25,077 nucleotides of DNA, from positions 1-25,077 of the forward strand of contig CAYGWX010000030.1 of NCBI GenBank assembly GCA_964353855.1. The letters run 5' to 3'. The notes under the pieces are model-generated. The model was not told the origin of the DNA and did no database searches. It saw nothing but the letters and a program-made list of their open reading frames with translations. How positions within the stretch are numbered: position 1 is the stretch's first letter; every line of letters begins with the position of its first letter. A program made the translations under genes and the position numbers. This document shows positions 7,631-14,298 of this stretch, piece by piece. This DNA comes from CAYGWX01 sp964353855 [NCBI: uncultured bacterium]. GTDB taxonomy: Bacteria; Edwardsbacteria; CAYGWX01.

Positions 7631-9180
7631 GGCCACTGGTAGCGGGCCGCGCCCCGGGCTGTTCCGAACCAGATGTAACTTCCGTCCAGGAGCAGGGCCT
7701 GCACCCGGTTGTCCGGAAGGCCGTCTGTCGTGGTGTAGGTCCTCCAGAGCTTCCTGGCCTTGTCGTACTGCAAAGCGCCCTGGTTTGTTCCGATCCAGAG
7801 ATTCTGGCGGTCGGAGGCCATGCTGTAAATGTCAGCCCGGGGAAACAAGGGGGCCTCCATATGTCGCTCCCACGCCTTGGAGGCCCTGTGATAGAACTCC
7901 AGGCCGCGCTCCGAGGCCACCCAGACCCCGGCGCTCTCGGGGAGGATGCAGAGGACGTTGAAGTCCAGGACCCCGTCCTCGCTGCGCCAGGGGAGCCAGT
8001 AGGATTCGGGTTTTGATTTCAGGTACAGGCCGTTCGTGGAGGCCGCGATCAGGGCCGCGCTGTCCGCTGCGAGGTGATAGATGGGAATGGTCTTGAGCGC
8101 ATCCTCCCGCTCCGCGCGGGAGGACGTGGGAAGCATGGAGGCCAGCCCCGCCGTGCTTCCGATCCAGAGCTTGCCCTGGGTAGTGACCAGGGCCGTCAGC
8201 CGGTCGTTGGGCAGGCCGTCCATGGACGTGAAGGTGCGCCAATCCCGGGTTCGCTTCTCGAAGCGGGCGAGGTCCCGGTCCGTGGCGAACCAGACGAACT
8301 GGCTGTCCGCGGCGATGGCCACGACCTCGGCGTTCTCCAGCCCGATATTCTTCCAGGCCTCGAAGTAGTCCCAGCGGTTGAACTCCGGCTGGTAGGCGGT
8401 GATGGCCGCGACCCGATCCACCGAGGTTCGATAGCCTCCGAACCAGACCGTCGAGCCGTCTTTGGCGATGGCCCGTATGTCGTCCACCCCGGGTCCCATG
8501 CGGATCTGCTGTCCCCTCCAGTCTCCCAGCCCGAAGAAGTAAAGCCCCGCGCCCCAAGTCCCCACCCAGATGTCCTGACCCACGGGCTCCTTGGCGATGG
8601 CCGAGATGGGGTAGTATTGGTGATTAGGGCCGAGGATCCCGGACGGGGACAGGAAGGCGAATTGCGGCTGACGGAAGTAGTCATTGGAGAGGACCGTCTG
8701 CCACTTGATAGATCGGTTATTGGTCGAATCCCTGGGAAGGTTCGCCCAGTCCATGCCCAGGCGCTTGGCCCGGTAATAGGCGTTGCCCGCCTGGACCCAG
8801 AGATAATCGGTCTCGAATCCGATGGCGGAGATGGGGACTTGAAAGTCGCGGATCCAGGTCGGGCTGCTGGAGGTAAAGAAGTACAGGCAGTAGAGGACTT
8901 TTTCGCGGGCGAAGTAAAGCCTCCCGGAGTAGGGGTCCGAGGCCAGAAGCGAGCTCCCGGACGTCCTCGCGCCGCTTTCCCAGGTTTTCAGCAGCTTGTC
9001 ATAACGCAGCATCCCGCTCGGTGTGCCTACGAATAGATAGCGGGTGTCCACGGCCAAGCTGTTGACGTAGCGCAGGTCAGGGTAAAGGAGCCAGCGCTCG
9101 GAATGGATGATCGCCCGGGAGGAATGGGCGAAGAGCAGAACGAGGAGGAGCGGCCAAACCCTCCTGGTCTTGAGCGTCAC
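7627..9180 (-). CDS. Exported 'two-component regulator propeller' repeat protein
   Basis: A 517-residue protein with an N-terminal signal peptide (residues 1-23, RVWPLLLVLLFAHSSRA). Its many short propeller repeats follow the pattern 'VWFATDRDLARFEKRTRDWRTFTSMDGLPNDRLTAL' in pieces such as LWIGSTAGLA, LWIGTNQGALQYD and IWFGTARGAARYQ. These Reg_prop blades form the sensory part of hybrid two-component proteins. Here no membrane anchor, kinase or output domain follows, so it is a stand-alone, probably periplasmic or surface, propeller of unknown ligand. It starts with GTG at 9180, six bases after the upstream amidohydrolase gene, with a weak GAAGG ribosome site. Its TGA overlaps the folC ATG. 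A functional link to folate synthesis is not apparent. Confidence 0.8.
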   Translation of the reverse strand: MTLKTRRVWPLLLVLLFAHSSRAIIHSERWLLYPDLRYVNSLAVDTRYLFVGTPSGMLRYDKLLKTWESGARTSGSSLLASDPYSGRLYFAREKVLYCLYFFTSSSPTWIRDFQVPISAIGFETDYLWVQAGNAYYRAKRLGMDWANLPRDSTNNRSIKWQTVLSNDYFRQPQFAFLSPSGILGPNHQYYPISAIAKEPVGQDIWVGTWGAGLYFFGLGDWRGQQIRMGPGVDDIRAIAKDGSTVWFGGYRTSVDRVAAITAYQPEFNRWDYFEAWKNIGLENAEVVAIAADSQFVWFATDRDLARFEKRTRDWRTFTSMDGLPNDRLTALVTTQGKLWIGSTAGLASMLPTSSRAEREDALKTIPIYHLAADSAALIAASTNGLYLKSKPESYWLPWRSEDGVLDFNVLCILPESAGVWVASERGLEFYHRASKAWERHMEAPLFPRADIYSMASDRQNLWIGTNQGALQYDKARKLWRTYTTTDGLPDNRVQALLLDGSYIWFGTARGAARYQWP

Positions 9181-9185
9181 CGCCT

Positions 9186-10370
9186 TCAGTCTTTCTGGCG
9201 CAGGTATTCCAGGGCGAGGTGTGCCAGCGCCGCGGCGCCGATGGGGATGGCCTCCTCGTCTACCATGAACCTGGAGTGGTGCCAGGGGAACGTGGAGCCG
9301 AGCTTCCCGTTCCGGATGCCCAGACGAAGGAAGGTCCCCGGGACCCTCTTGAGGTAATAGGTGAAGTCCTCGCCGCCCATCAGGGGTTCCGGGAGGGACA
9401 GGACGTTCTTCCTGCCCAGAAGGCTTCCCAGGGCTTCGTGGGCGAAGCGGGTCTCCCTCTCGGGGTTGATAAGGGGGGGGTAGCCCGTGGTGTATTTGAA
9501 CAGGCAGGTCGCCCCGGAAGCCCGGGCGATGTCCCGGGCGATCTGAGCCACCGAGCCCTTGAGCTTCCTGGCCGTGACCGCATCCAGGCTGCGGCAGGTC
9601 CCCTGCAAAAGGACCCGGTCGGCGATGATGTTGTGCTTGGTCCCACCCGAGATCCTTCCCACGGTCACCACGGCCGGGGTCACGGGGTTGATCCTGCGGC
9701 TGACGATGGTCTGGAGGACCTGGATGATCAGGGAGGCGACCACGATCGCGTCCACCGAGGTGTGGGGCCGGGCGGCGTGACCCCCCTTGCCAATGATCGT
9801 GAGGTCGAAATCATCGGCCTGGGCCAGCAGGACCCCCGTTTTCGTCCCGATGATCCCGGTGGGCAGGACCGGGTCCACGTGCAGGCCGAAGATGACCGAA
9901 ACGCCTGCGAGCGCCCCGCAGGCGATCATGCCTTTCGCGCCGCCGGGAATGGTTTCCTCGGCGGGCTGGAACAGGAAACGCACCCCTCCGCGGAGCTCCC
10001 GCCTGCGCTCATAAAGGATCTGGGCCGCGCCCAGGAGCGCGGCCATATGGGCGTCGTGCCCGCAGGCGTGCATGGCTCCCGGGTTCAGGGAGGCAAAGGG
10101 AAGTCCCGTCTCCTCCTGGACCGGAAGGGCGTCCATGTCCGCGCGCAGGGCCACGACCCCCCCGGCCCTCCCGCCCTCCAGGGTGGCCAGGACCCCGGTG
10201 CCGGAAAAGGGGTGCCGAACCTTGAGCCCCATGGCCCTTAGCTCTTTGGCGATAAACCGGCCGGTCTCCCGCTCCTTGAAGGAAAGCTCGGGATGCCGGT
10301 GCAGGTGCCGCCGAACCCGGATCATCCGGTCCTTGAGGGCCCGGGCGCGGGAGAGGACTTCCGGGCTCAT
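9186..10370 (-). CDS. M20D-family metal-dependent amidohydrolase (hippurate / IAA-amino-acid hydrolase type)
   Basis: A 394-residue cytoplasmic hydrolase expected to cleave N-acyl or N-aryl amino acids; the natural substrate is unknown. Family marks are RRHLHRHPELSF near residue 20, LRADMDALPVQEETGLPF near 75, the metal-binding stretch MHACGHDAHMAALLGAA (Cys103, His105), PAEETIPGGAKGMI (Glu138/139), GLHVDP (His164), and MGGEDFTYYL followed by HHSRFMVDEEA at the C-terminus. Length and motif order are normal for the family. The ATG at 10370 overlaps the stop of the diguanylate cyclase gene as ATGA, so translation is probably coupled. No signal peptide is seen. Confidence 0.9.
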   Translation of the reverse strand: MSPEVLSRARALKDRMIRVRRHLHRHPELSFKERETGRFIAKELRAMGLKVRHPFSGTGVLATLEGGRAGGVVALRADMDALPVQEETGLPFASLNPGAMHACGHDAHMAALLGAAQILYERRRELRGGVRFLFQPAEETIPGGAKGMIACGALAGVSVIFGLHVDPVLPTGIIGTKTGVLLAQADDFDLTIIGKGGHAARPHTSVDAIVVASLIIQVLQTIVSRRINPVTPAVVTVGRISGGTKHNIIADRVLLQGTCRSLDAVTARKLKGSVAQIARDIARASGATCLFKYTTGYPPLINPERETRFAHEALGSLLGRKNVLSLPEPLMGGEDFTYYLKRVPGTFLRLGIRNGKLGSTFPWHHSRFMVDEEAIPIGAAALAHLALEYLRQKD

Positions 10371-11302
10371 TTCCTGGCCTTCTTCCTGGCCCGCGGGGCG
10401 CGCGCTGCCTTCGCCTTGGACACCGGGGGCTTGGACTCGGACTCCTGGAACAGGGGATGGAACTGGATCACGCGGTTCTTCCCGCTCTCCTTGGACTGGT
10501 ACAGGGCGTGATCCGCGGCCTCGATGAGCGTAGTCTTGTCCGCCGCATCCATGGGAAAGGTGGCCACGCCTCCAGACATCGAGACCTGCCCTAGGGGCAG
10601 GATCTCCTGGTTGGGAAAGTGATGGCTGTAGACCCGCTCCCGGATGCGGTCGGAGATGATGTAAGCCCCGGCCTTGTCGGTATGCGGCAGGATGATGCCC
10701 ATCTCGTCCCCGCCGTACCGCGAGGGGATGTCCGAACGCCGGACGGTCTTGCGGATGAGCTTGGCCGCCTCCAGAAGGAGCACATCCCCGGCGATGTGGC
10801 CGTTTGTGTCGTTGTAGACCTTGAAATCGTCGATATCGTACAGCACGACCGAGAGCGGGGTCTTGTAGCGCCGGGCTCTCTCAGCCTCCTCCTCCAGGCG
10901 GTCGTGGAAGAAGCGGTGGTTGTAGAGGCCGGTGAGCCCGTCGGTGACCGAGGAGAGGAGGGTCTGCTCGTAAAGGTCCAGCTCGATGATCTTGGGGTTG
11001 TCGATCTTCTGGTGCATGTTGGTGAAGTAGTCCAGGATGGCCACCCGCACCCCCACATTGCGCTTCAGGTCCAGGCTCATCGCCACCTTGTGCTTGAGGA
11101 TATCTTCCCAGTGGTGCCGGGCTTCGTGCTCCTTGAAGTGCAGGTGGGTCAGGGTGTAGATCAGGTCGGAGTAGAGCGTGTTCTCGCGCTCCTTGCGCAT
11201 GGCCTCGACCAGCAGGATGGCCTCCTCGTTGTGGCCGTTGTCCTCGGCCAGGGCGTCGATCACCATCTTGGGGAATTTCTTGGGCATATCGTCTTTGGGC
11301 AT
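10367..11302 (-). CDS. Diguanylate cyclase (GGDEF domain) with unknown N-terminal helical region
   Basis: Predicted to make c-di-GMP from two GTP. About 311 residues: a helical N-terminal region (1-112) of unrecognised type with no membrane segment, a GGDEF domain (about 117-285), and a basic tail (KAKAARAPRARKKARK). DGLTGLYNHRFF opens the domain. Metal-binding Asp is in YDIDDFKVYND (about 156), the signature is GGDEM at 197-201 (Met replaces Phe), and an RxxD product-inhibition site (RRSD, 188-191) stands five residues before it, so activity and feedback control are both plausible. The frame runs further upstream to 11587, but that part overlaps the FecR gene; ATG 11302 has an AGAGGAAG-type ribosome site and starts 22 bases after the FecR stop. 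The stop overlaps the amidohydrolase start. Confidence 0.9.
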   Translation of the reverse strand: MPKDDMPKKFPKMVIDALAEDNGHNEEAILLVEAMRKERENTLYSDLIYTLTHLHFKEHEARHHWEDILKHKVAMSLDLKRNVGVRVAILDYFTNMHQKIDNPKIIELDLYEQTLLSSVTDGLTGLYNHRFFHDRLEEEAERARRYKTPLSVVLYDIDDFKVYNDTNGHIAGDVLLLEAAKLIRKTVRRSDIPSRYGGDEMGIILPHTDKAGAYIISDRIRERVYSHHFPNQEILPLGQVSMSGGVATFPMDAADKTTLIEAADHALYQSKESGKNRVIQFHPLFQESESKPPVSKAKAARAPRARKKARK

Positions 11303-11324
11303 GGCTTCCTCTCCGTTTTCGTGG

Positions 11325-12260
11325 CTAACGGGAACGCCGACTCTTTTTGATTTCGGGTTTCCTCCCCGAAGATTTTTTGCCTTGGACCTTTCCGGACTGA
11401 CGGCCTGCTTTCTTCTTGACGGTCCCCCCGGCCCCCCCGGCCTTGCGGGATCCCGGCCGCAAGACGGGCTTGCGCCCCGGCTTTTCACGGCCCTTCTCCA
11501 TTCCATGACGAAAGCCTTTGGGCATCCCCGGCCCGAAGACCGCCCGCCTGGGCCGGAGGCGCTCCATGACCTTGATCTTGCGCTCATGCCAGCGTTTCCA
11601 CTTCACCCGGATCAGGTCCTCGTCCCCGAGCGCGAGGCGGATGGGCTTTCCCGGCCGCCTGCCGAAAAAGATCGCGAGCCGGTGATGCTCCATGAGGATG
11701 ACCTCGGCCTCCTTTATCCTCGGCCTGCGCACGCCCACCCTTCCGATCAGCACCGTGACCTGGGTGGGCTGGCCGGGCCGGTAGGCCACGATGAACTCGG
11801 TCCCGCGCACCGCGGCCACCGAGGTCGGGGACTCGATCTCGAAGGTGGAGTTCTGGGCCAGCTTGGCGATCCGGGCCTGGAGCTCGCCGGAAAGGAGGCT
11901 GGTCCGGACGGTCCGCTGTCCCGAGGACGAATCCTTGGCCAGCTCGCTGATCCCGAACCGGGTCTCCGGGTCCAGGTCGAGGGTGCTGGAGTCGTCGAAC
12001 GTGACCTCGGCCTGGGCGTCTTTCCCGGTCTCCACGGTGTCCCCGGGCAGGAGGGCCATGTCCAGCTCGGCCGGCAGCCGGGCTTTGTCCCGGGTGAACG
12101 AGACCGATCCCTCCAGGTAGGTCAGCCTGGCCTCGACCCTTCCCGCATTCGCAGGCGGGACAGGGGGCAGGGGCTGCTGTGCCTGCTCCCCGGGCCTCCG
12201 GCACCCCAGGATGAGCGCGGAGGTTATCAACAAGAAGAATAAGAGCTTTATCCGGCGCAT
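11325..12260 (-). CDS. FecR-domain lipoprotein with long basic C-terminal tail
   Basis: About 311 residues. The start at 12260 gives MRRIKLLFFLLITSALILGC, a textbook lipoprotein signal with Cys20 as the predicted lipidated residue. A FecR domain follows (about 40-165), with LEGSVSFTRD, LPGDTVETGKDAQAEVTFDD, SGELQARI and TPTSVAAVRGTEFIVAYR-like spacing (here SPTSVAAVRGTEF). Unlike true FecR sigma regulators there is no anti-sigma N-terminal domain, so it is probably a periplasmic scaffold or binding protein. The last 100 residues are extremely rich in Lys, Arg, Gly and Pro. The frame extends to an ATG at 12314, but that part is encoded by the heptamer array and lacks a signal-peptide shape; no clear ribosome site supports either start. 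The CAP gene lies 70 bases upstream, the cyclase 22 bases downstream. Confidence 0.8.
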   Translation of the reverse strand: MRRIKLLFFLLITSALILGCRRPGEQAQQPLPPVPPANAGRVEARLTYLEGSVSFTRDKARLPAELDMALLPGDTVETGKDAQAEVTFDDSSTLDLDPETRFGISELAKDSSSGQRTVRTSLLSGELQARIAKLAQNSTFEIESPTSVAAVRGTEFIVAYRPGQPTQVTVLIGRVGVRRPRIKEAEVILMEHHRLAIFFGRRPGKPIRLALGDEDLIRVKWKRWHERKIKVMERLRPRRAVFGPGMPKGFRHGMEKGREKPGRKPVLRPGSRKAGGAGGTVKKKAGRQSGKVQGKKSSGRKPEIKKSRRSR

Positions 12261-12285
12261 CGGGCGGTCAATAAAAGCGTTCCCG

Positions 12286-12320
12286 ATTTGAAATTTGCAT
12301 TTTGCATTCTTCATTTTGCA
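12286..12320 (-). repeat. Heptamer array just upstream of the FecR lipoprotein gene
   Basis: Five 7-bp units on the plus strand: ATTTGAA, ATTTGCA, TTTTGCA, TTCTTCA, TTTTGCA. On the minus strand, the coding strand for the neighbours, the unit reads TGCAAAA/TGCAAAT. It sits between the CAP-protein stop codon (12331) and the preferred FecR start (12260), so it is in the leader or intercistronic RNA. Confidence 0.6.
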
Positions 12321-12330
12321 ATGCTCCGTT

Positions 12331-13155
12331 CTACTTCACCCTGATGACCGGCCCCGGGATCAACTTATCCTCCCGGCCCAGCATCAGCTGGTAGTCCCCC
12401 CGGTCGGCGTCCAGCTTGAAGTGGAGCCGGAAGCGCCGGTCCGACAGCGGCTCAACGGGCAGGAACCTCCCGCCGATAGTCATCCTGCCCTTGCCATAGG
12501 GGTATTCGGCTTTGGGGTCAGGGACGGCCAGGAAGGCGGCGAACTGAGCGAGGGGATAGGCGGCCAGCAGGCGTCCCGAAAAAATGAGCGACGAGTCCCG
12601 GGGACAGGACTTGGGCGGGGGGGAATCCAGCAGGCAGATCTCCTCGCCGAAGACCTGGGTGATGCAGACTTCCTCCTCGCTGGCGGCATAGCCGATGCCC
12701 ACGTGGTCGTAGCCCGGGGACAGGATGTTGGCCCGGTGGCCGGGGCTTTTCATCAGGGAGGCCATGCCGTCCCGGGTGATCTGGTCAAGGCCCATCTTCT
12801 CCGAAAGCTCGAACCCCGGGGTGATCATCACATGGTGGAGGTTCTCGCCGATCCGGGCGATGAGCTCGGGGTGGATCCGCACGGCCCGGTCCCCGGGACC
12901 TTCCTTGTCCGGGTTGGTGTGCGAGAAGAACTGCCGCTTGAGCATGTCCTGGGAATGGGCCCGGGCGACTCCGGCGAGGAGGTCGTCGTATTCCAGGGCG
13001 GGAAGTCCGGTGTGCCCGCGCTCGACGTTGACCAGGGTGCCCATGGTGCGCTCGGCAAGGGCCAGGTCCTTGGCCGAGAACCCGGCCCAGAGGAGGGTTG
13101 GGAGCGCAAGCGCGATGAGAGCGGCGATAAGCCCTGTGCGGGCGGGACGGAACAT
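12331..13155 (-). CDS. Exported CAP/SCP-domain protein
   Basis: A 274-residue secreted protein. Residues 1-24 are a signal peptide (LIAALIALALPTLLWAG). A CAP (SCP/PR-1, 'allergen V5') domain follows, residues about 30-175. Its recognisable blocks are LVNVERGHTGLPALEYDD, ARAHSQDM, FFSHTNPDKEGP, IGENLHHV, MKSPGHRANILSP, HVGIGYA and ITQVFG. His and Glu of HSQDM/GENL and the later His occupy the usual positions of the cavity. Bacterial CAP proteins are found in the envelope, but their biochemical role is mostly unknown. About 95 C-terminal residues form a second, beta-rich region that I do not recognise. It is the first gene of the minus-strand run, with AAAAGG just before the ATG. Confidence 0.85.
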   Translation of the reverse strand: MFRPARTGLIAALIALALPTLLWAGFSAKDLALAERTMGTLVNVERGHTGLPALEYDDLLAGVARAHSQDMLKRQFFSHTNPDKEGPGDRAVRIHPELIARIGENLHHVMITPGFELSEKMGLDQITRDGMASLMKSPGHRANILSPGYDHVGIGYAASEEEVCITQVFGEEICLLDSPPPKSCPRDSSLIFSGRLLAAYPLAQFAAFLAVPDPKAEYPYGKGRMTIGGRFLPVEPLSDRRFRLHFKLDADRGDYQLMLGREDKLIPGPVIRVK

Positions 13156-13161
13156 CCTTTT

Positions 13162-13190
13162 ATCTTACTACAGGAGGGGGAAAAAATCAA
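13162..13190 (-). promoter_or_regulatory. Weak candidate promoter for the CAP-FecR-GGDEF-M20-propeller-folC run
   Basis: Reading the minus strand, TTGATT (13190-13185), a 17-bp spacer and TAAGAT (13167-13162), each four of six consensus matches. It would give an almost leaderless transcript, since the ATG at 13155 is six bases further on. An upstream promoter in the 13200-13370 region is possible. Confidence 0.3.
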
Positions 13191-13270
13191 GAGGGTTGCC
13201 TTTGCCCACAAAACACCCTCTTAGTCGCAGGGTTCACATACAGCACCTCCCCGAAAAAGGACCCCGGAAA

Positions 13271-13310
13271 AATTGCCAGGAGGCAATTCCGCTAGGGGGG
13301 CAAGCCCCCC
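13271..13310. repeat. Two adjacent perfect hairpins upstream of the CAP gene
   Basis: AATTGCC at 13271-13277 pairs with GGCAATT at 13282-13288 (loop AGGA). GGGGGG at 13295-13300 pairs with CCCCCC at 13305-13310 (loop CAAG). Neither is followed by a convincing T run on either strand. Together with the arrays at 13372 and 13591 and the terminator at 13533 they fill the gap 13156-13803, in which I see no protein-coding gene. Confidence 0.5.
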
Positions 13311-13371
13311 TTCGGCGCTCGTCCCGGATAAACCCCAGGACTCGCTGAGCACCCCCCGGTCAGGGAGGATG

Positions 13372-13420
13372 GGCTGTAGGCTGAAGGCTGAAGGCTGTAG
13401 ACTGTGGACTGTAGACAGGA
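13372..13420. repeat. Seven tandem heptamers (GGCTGTA/GACTGTA family)
   Basis: Seven in-phase 7-bp units: GGCTGTA, GGCTGAA (twice), GGCTGTA, GACTGTG, GACTGTA, GACAGGA. Phase decays over the next two units to about 13434. On the minus strand the unit reads CAGTCTA/CAGCCTT, one base from the CAATCTA units inside the TMTC-like gene. It lies upstream of the CAP gene. Confidence 0.8.
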
Positions 13421-13532
13421 AACACAAGACAGACCAACGGGCCGTCTCGTTTTTAAACCACCCCGGATGAGGCCTCTTTTTCCACTTTTTCGCATAAGTA
13501 GTGCCGACAAAGCATAGTTACGCGCCCTAAGC

Positions 13533-13554
13533 AAAAAAGCCCCCTTTAAGGGGG
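13533..13554 (-). terminator. Rho-independent terminator for the XRE-ImmA / PIN-like pair
   Basis: CCCCCTTTAAGGGGG at 13540-13554 folds into a seven-pair stem around one base. On the minus strand it is followed, after one C, by six T (A run 13533-13538 on the plus strand). It lies about 250 bases beyond the PIN-like gene stop, and is the first convincing terminator on that strand. Confidence 0.65.
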
Positions 13555-13590
13555 ACCTCCGAAAGGCCTACGAAATCCCAAGGGGTTTCC

Positions 13591-13623
13591 GAGGTATTCA
13601 CGAGGTATTCACGCCGTATTCAC
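13591..13623. repeat. Three tandem 11-bp units
   Basis: GAGGTATTCAC twice, then GCCGTATTCAC, without gaps. The period equals that of the array at 6057-6155. On the minus strand each unit starts GTGAA, as do rotated units of the first two copies of that array. The sequence from 13624 to 13803 is A/T-rich with no supported gene. Confidence 0.7.
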
Positions 13624-13803
13624 GCGCTCCCCTCCCGATTCCGTGTTTTTTGAACCAAAGATTTTTAAAGATTTTCGTACAACCACAATCAGTAGTGTCT
13701 TTTCCTAAAGCCCCCACAAACCAAAAAGGCGGGCAATGGGCTGCCTTGTTTAGAAAAGAGAGGAATAATAATAGAAAAGTCGCAGAAAACTGGATAGATC
13801 AAA

Positions 13804-14286
13804 CTAGGAGCGAACGAAAACCCATCCTTGTTCTCGAAGGAGATCAAGAAGCGAAAGGCACTTAACATTATATACATCGCAAACGTCAGGGATGTGCGGT
13901 TTCTTCGCGGGGTTTTCGCTACGCTGTTCTTGCGTTACAACTGAACAACCATCCGTAATACCGGTTGCTATTACAAACGGATCAGCACCGGAACGATTCT
14001 TCTTGGTATCAACCAGCAACCTATGACTTTTTAAAATCTTAAGTACTTCCTTCTGTACTGCTATATCGGAAAGCTTATGCATCTTCACTTGGCCTTTCGC
14101 CCACTTGTACAAATCATCATCTTTGCGTTTGAGCTCCTGTATAACTTCCTCAGAAGCAATTAATACGCCAGCCTCAATTAACTCCTCAAGCTTCTCCCAA
14201 ACTCCGGGGAAAACATCTCGCGGATAAGAATTTACCCAGCCATTAATTAAGGAACTGGAATCAATTGTATAACGAGCAGAAGCCAA
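13804..14286 (-). CDS. PIN-like DUF4411 protein, probable toxin
   Basis: A 160-residue protein of the PIN-like DUF4411 family. PIN toxins are metal-dependent ribonucleases. The acidic residues expected in the active site are visible: Asp9 in YTIDSSSLIN, Glu in ASEEVIQELKRKDDD (about 45-52), and Asp in SGADPFVIATG (about 102). The family's conserved ending is present (VTQEQ, PDVCDVYNVKCLSLLDLL). The start is TTG at 14286, supported by AGAGG five bases before it and by the 12-base gap to the upstream gene. The pair with an XRE-ImmA protein is a known toxin-antitoxin arrangement; activity here is inferred. The gene is much richer in A/T than the surrounding chromosome, consistent with transfer. 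Confidence 0.85.
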   Translation of the reverse strand: MASARYTIDSSSLINGWVNSYPRDVFPGVWEKLEELIEAGVLIASEEVIQELKRKDDDLYKWAKGQVKMHKLSDIAVQKEVLKILKSHRLLVDTKKNRSGADPFVIATGITDGCSVVTQEQRSENPAKKPHIPDVCDVYNVKCLSLLDLLREQGWVFVRS

Positions 14287-14298
14287 ATTCGCCTCTAT

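Noticed and set aside
11303-11587. N-terminal extension of the diguanylate cyclase frame to 11587
   Set aside because: It overlaps the FecR gene in another frame, has an Arg/Gly/Pro-rich shadow composition, and the ATG at 11302 has a proper ribosome site.
13372-13623. CRISPR array
   Set aside because: Units are contiguous 7- and 11-bp repeats with no spacers; no cas genes nearby.
13650-13865. Plus-strand 71-codon frame
   Set aside because: TTG start without a ribosome site, overlaps the 3' end of the PIN-like gene, and no recognisable protein features.
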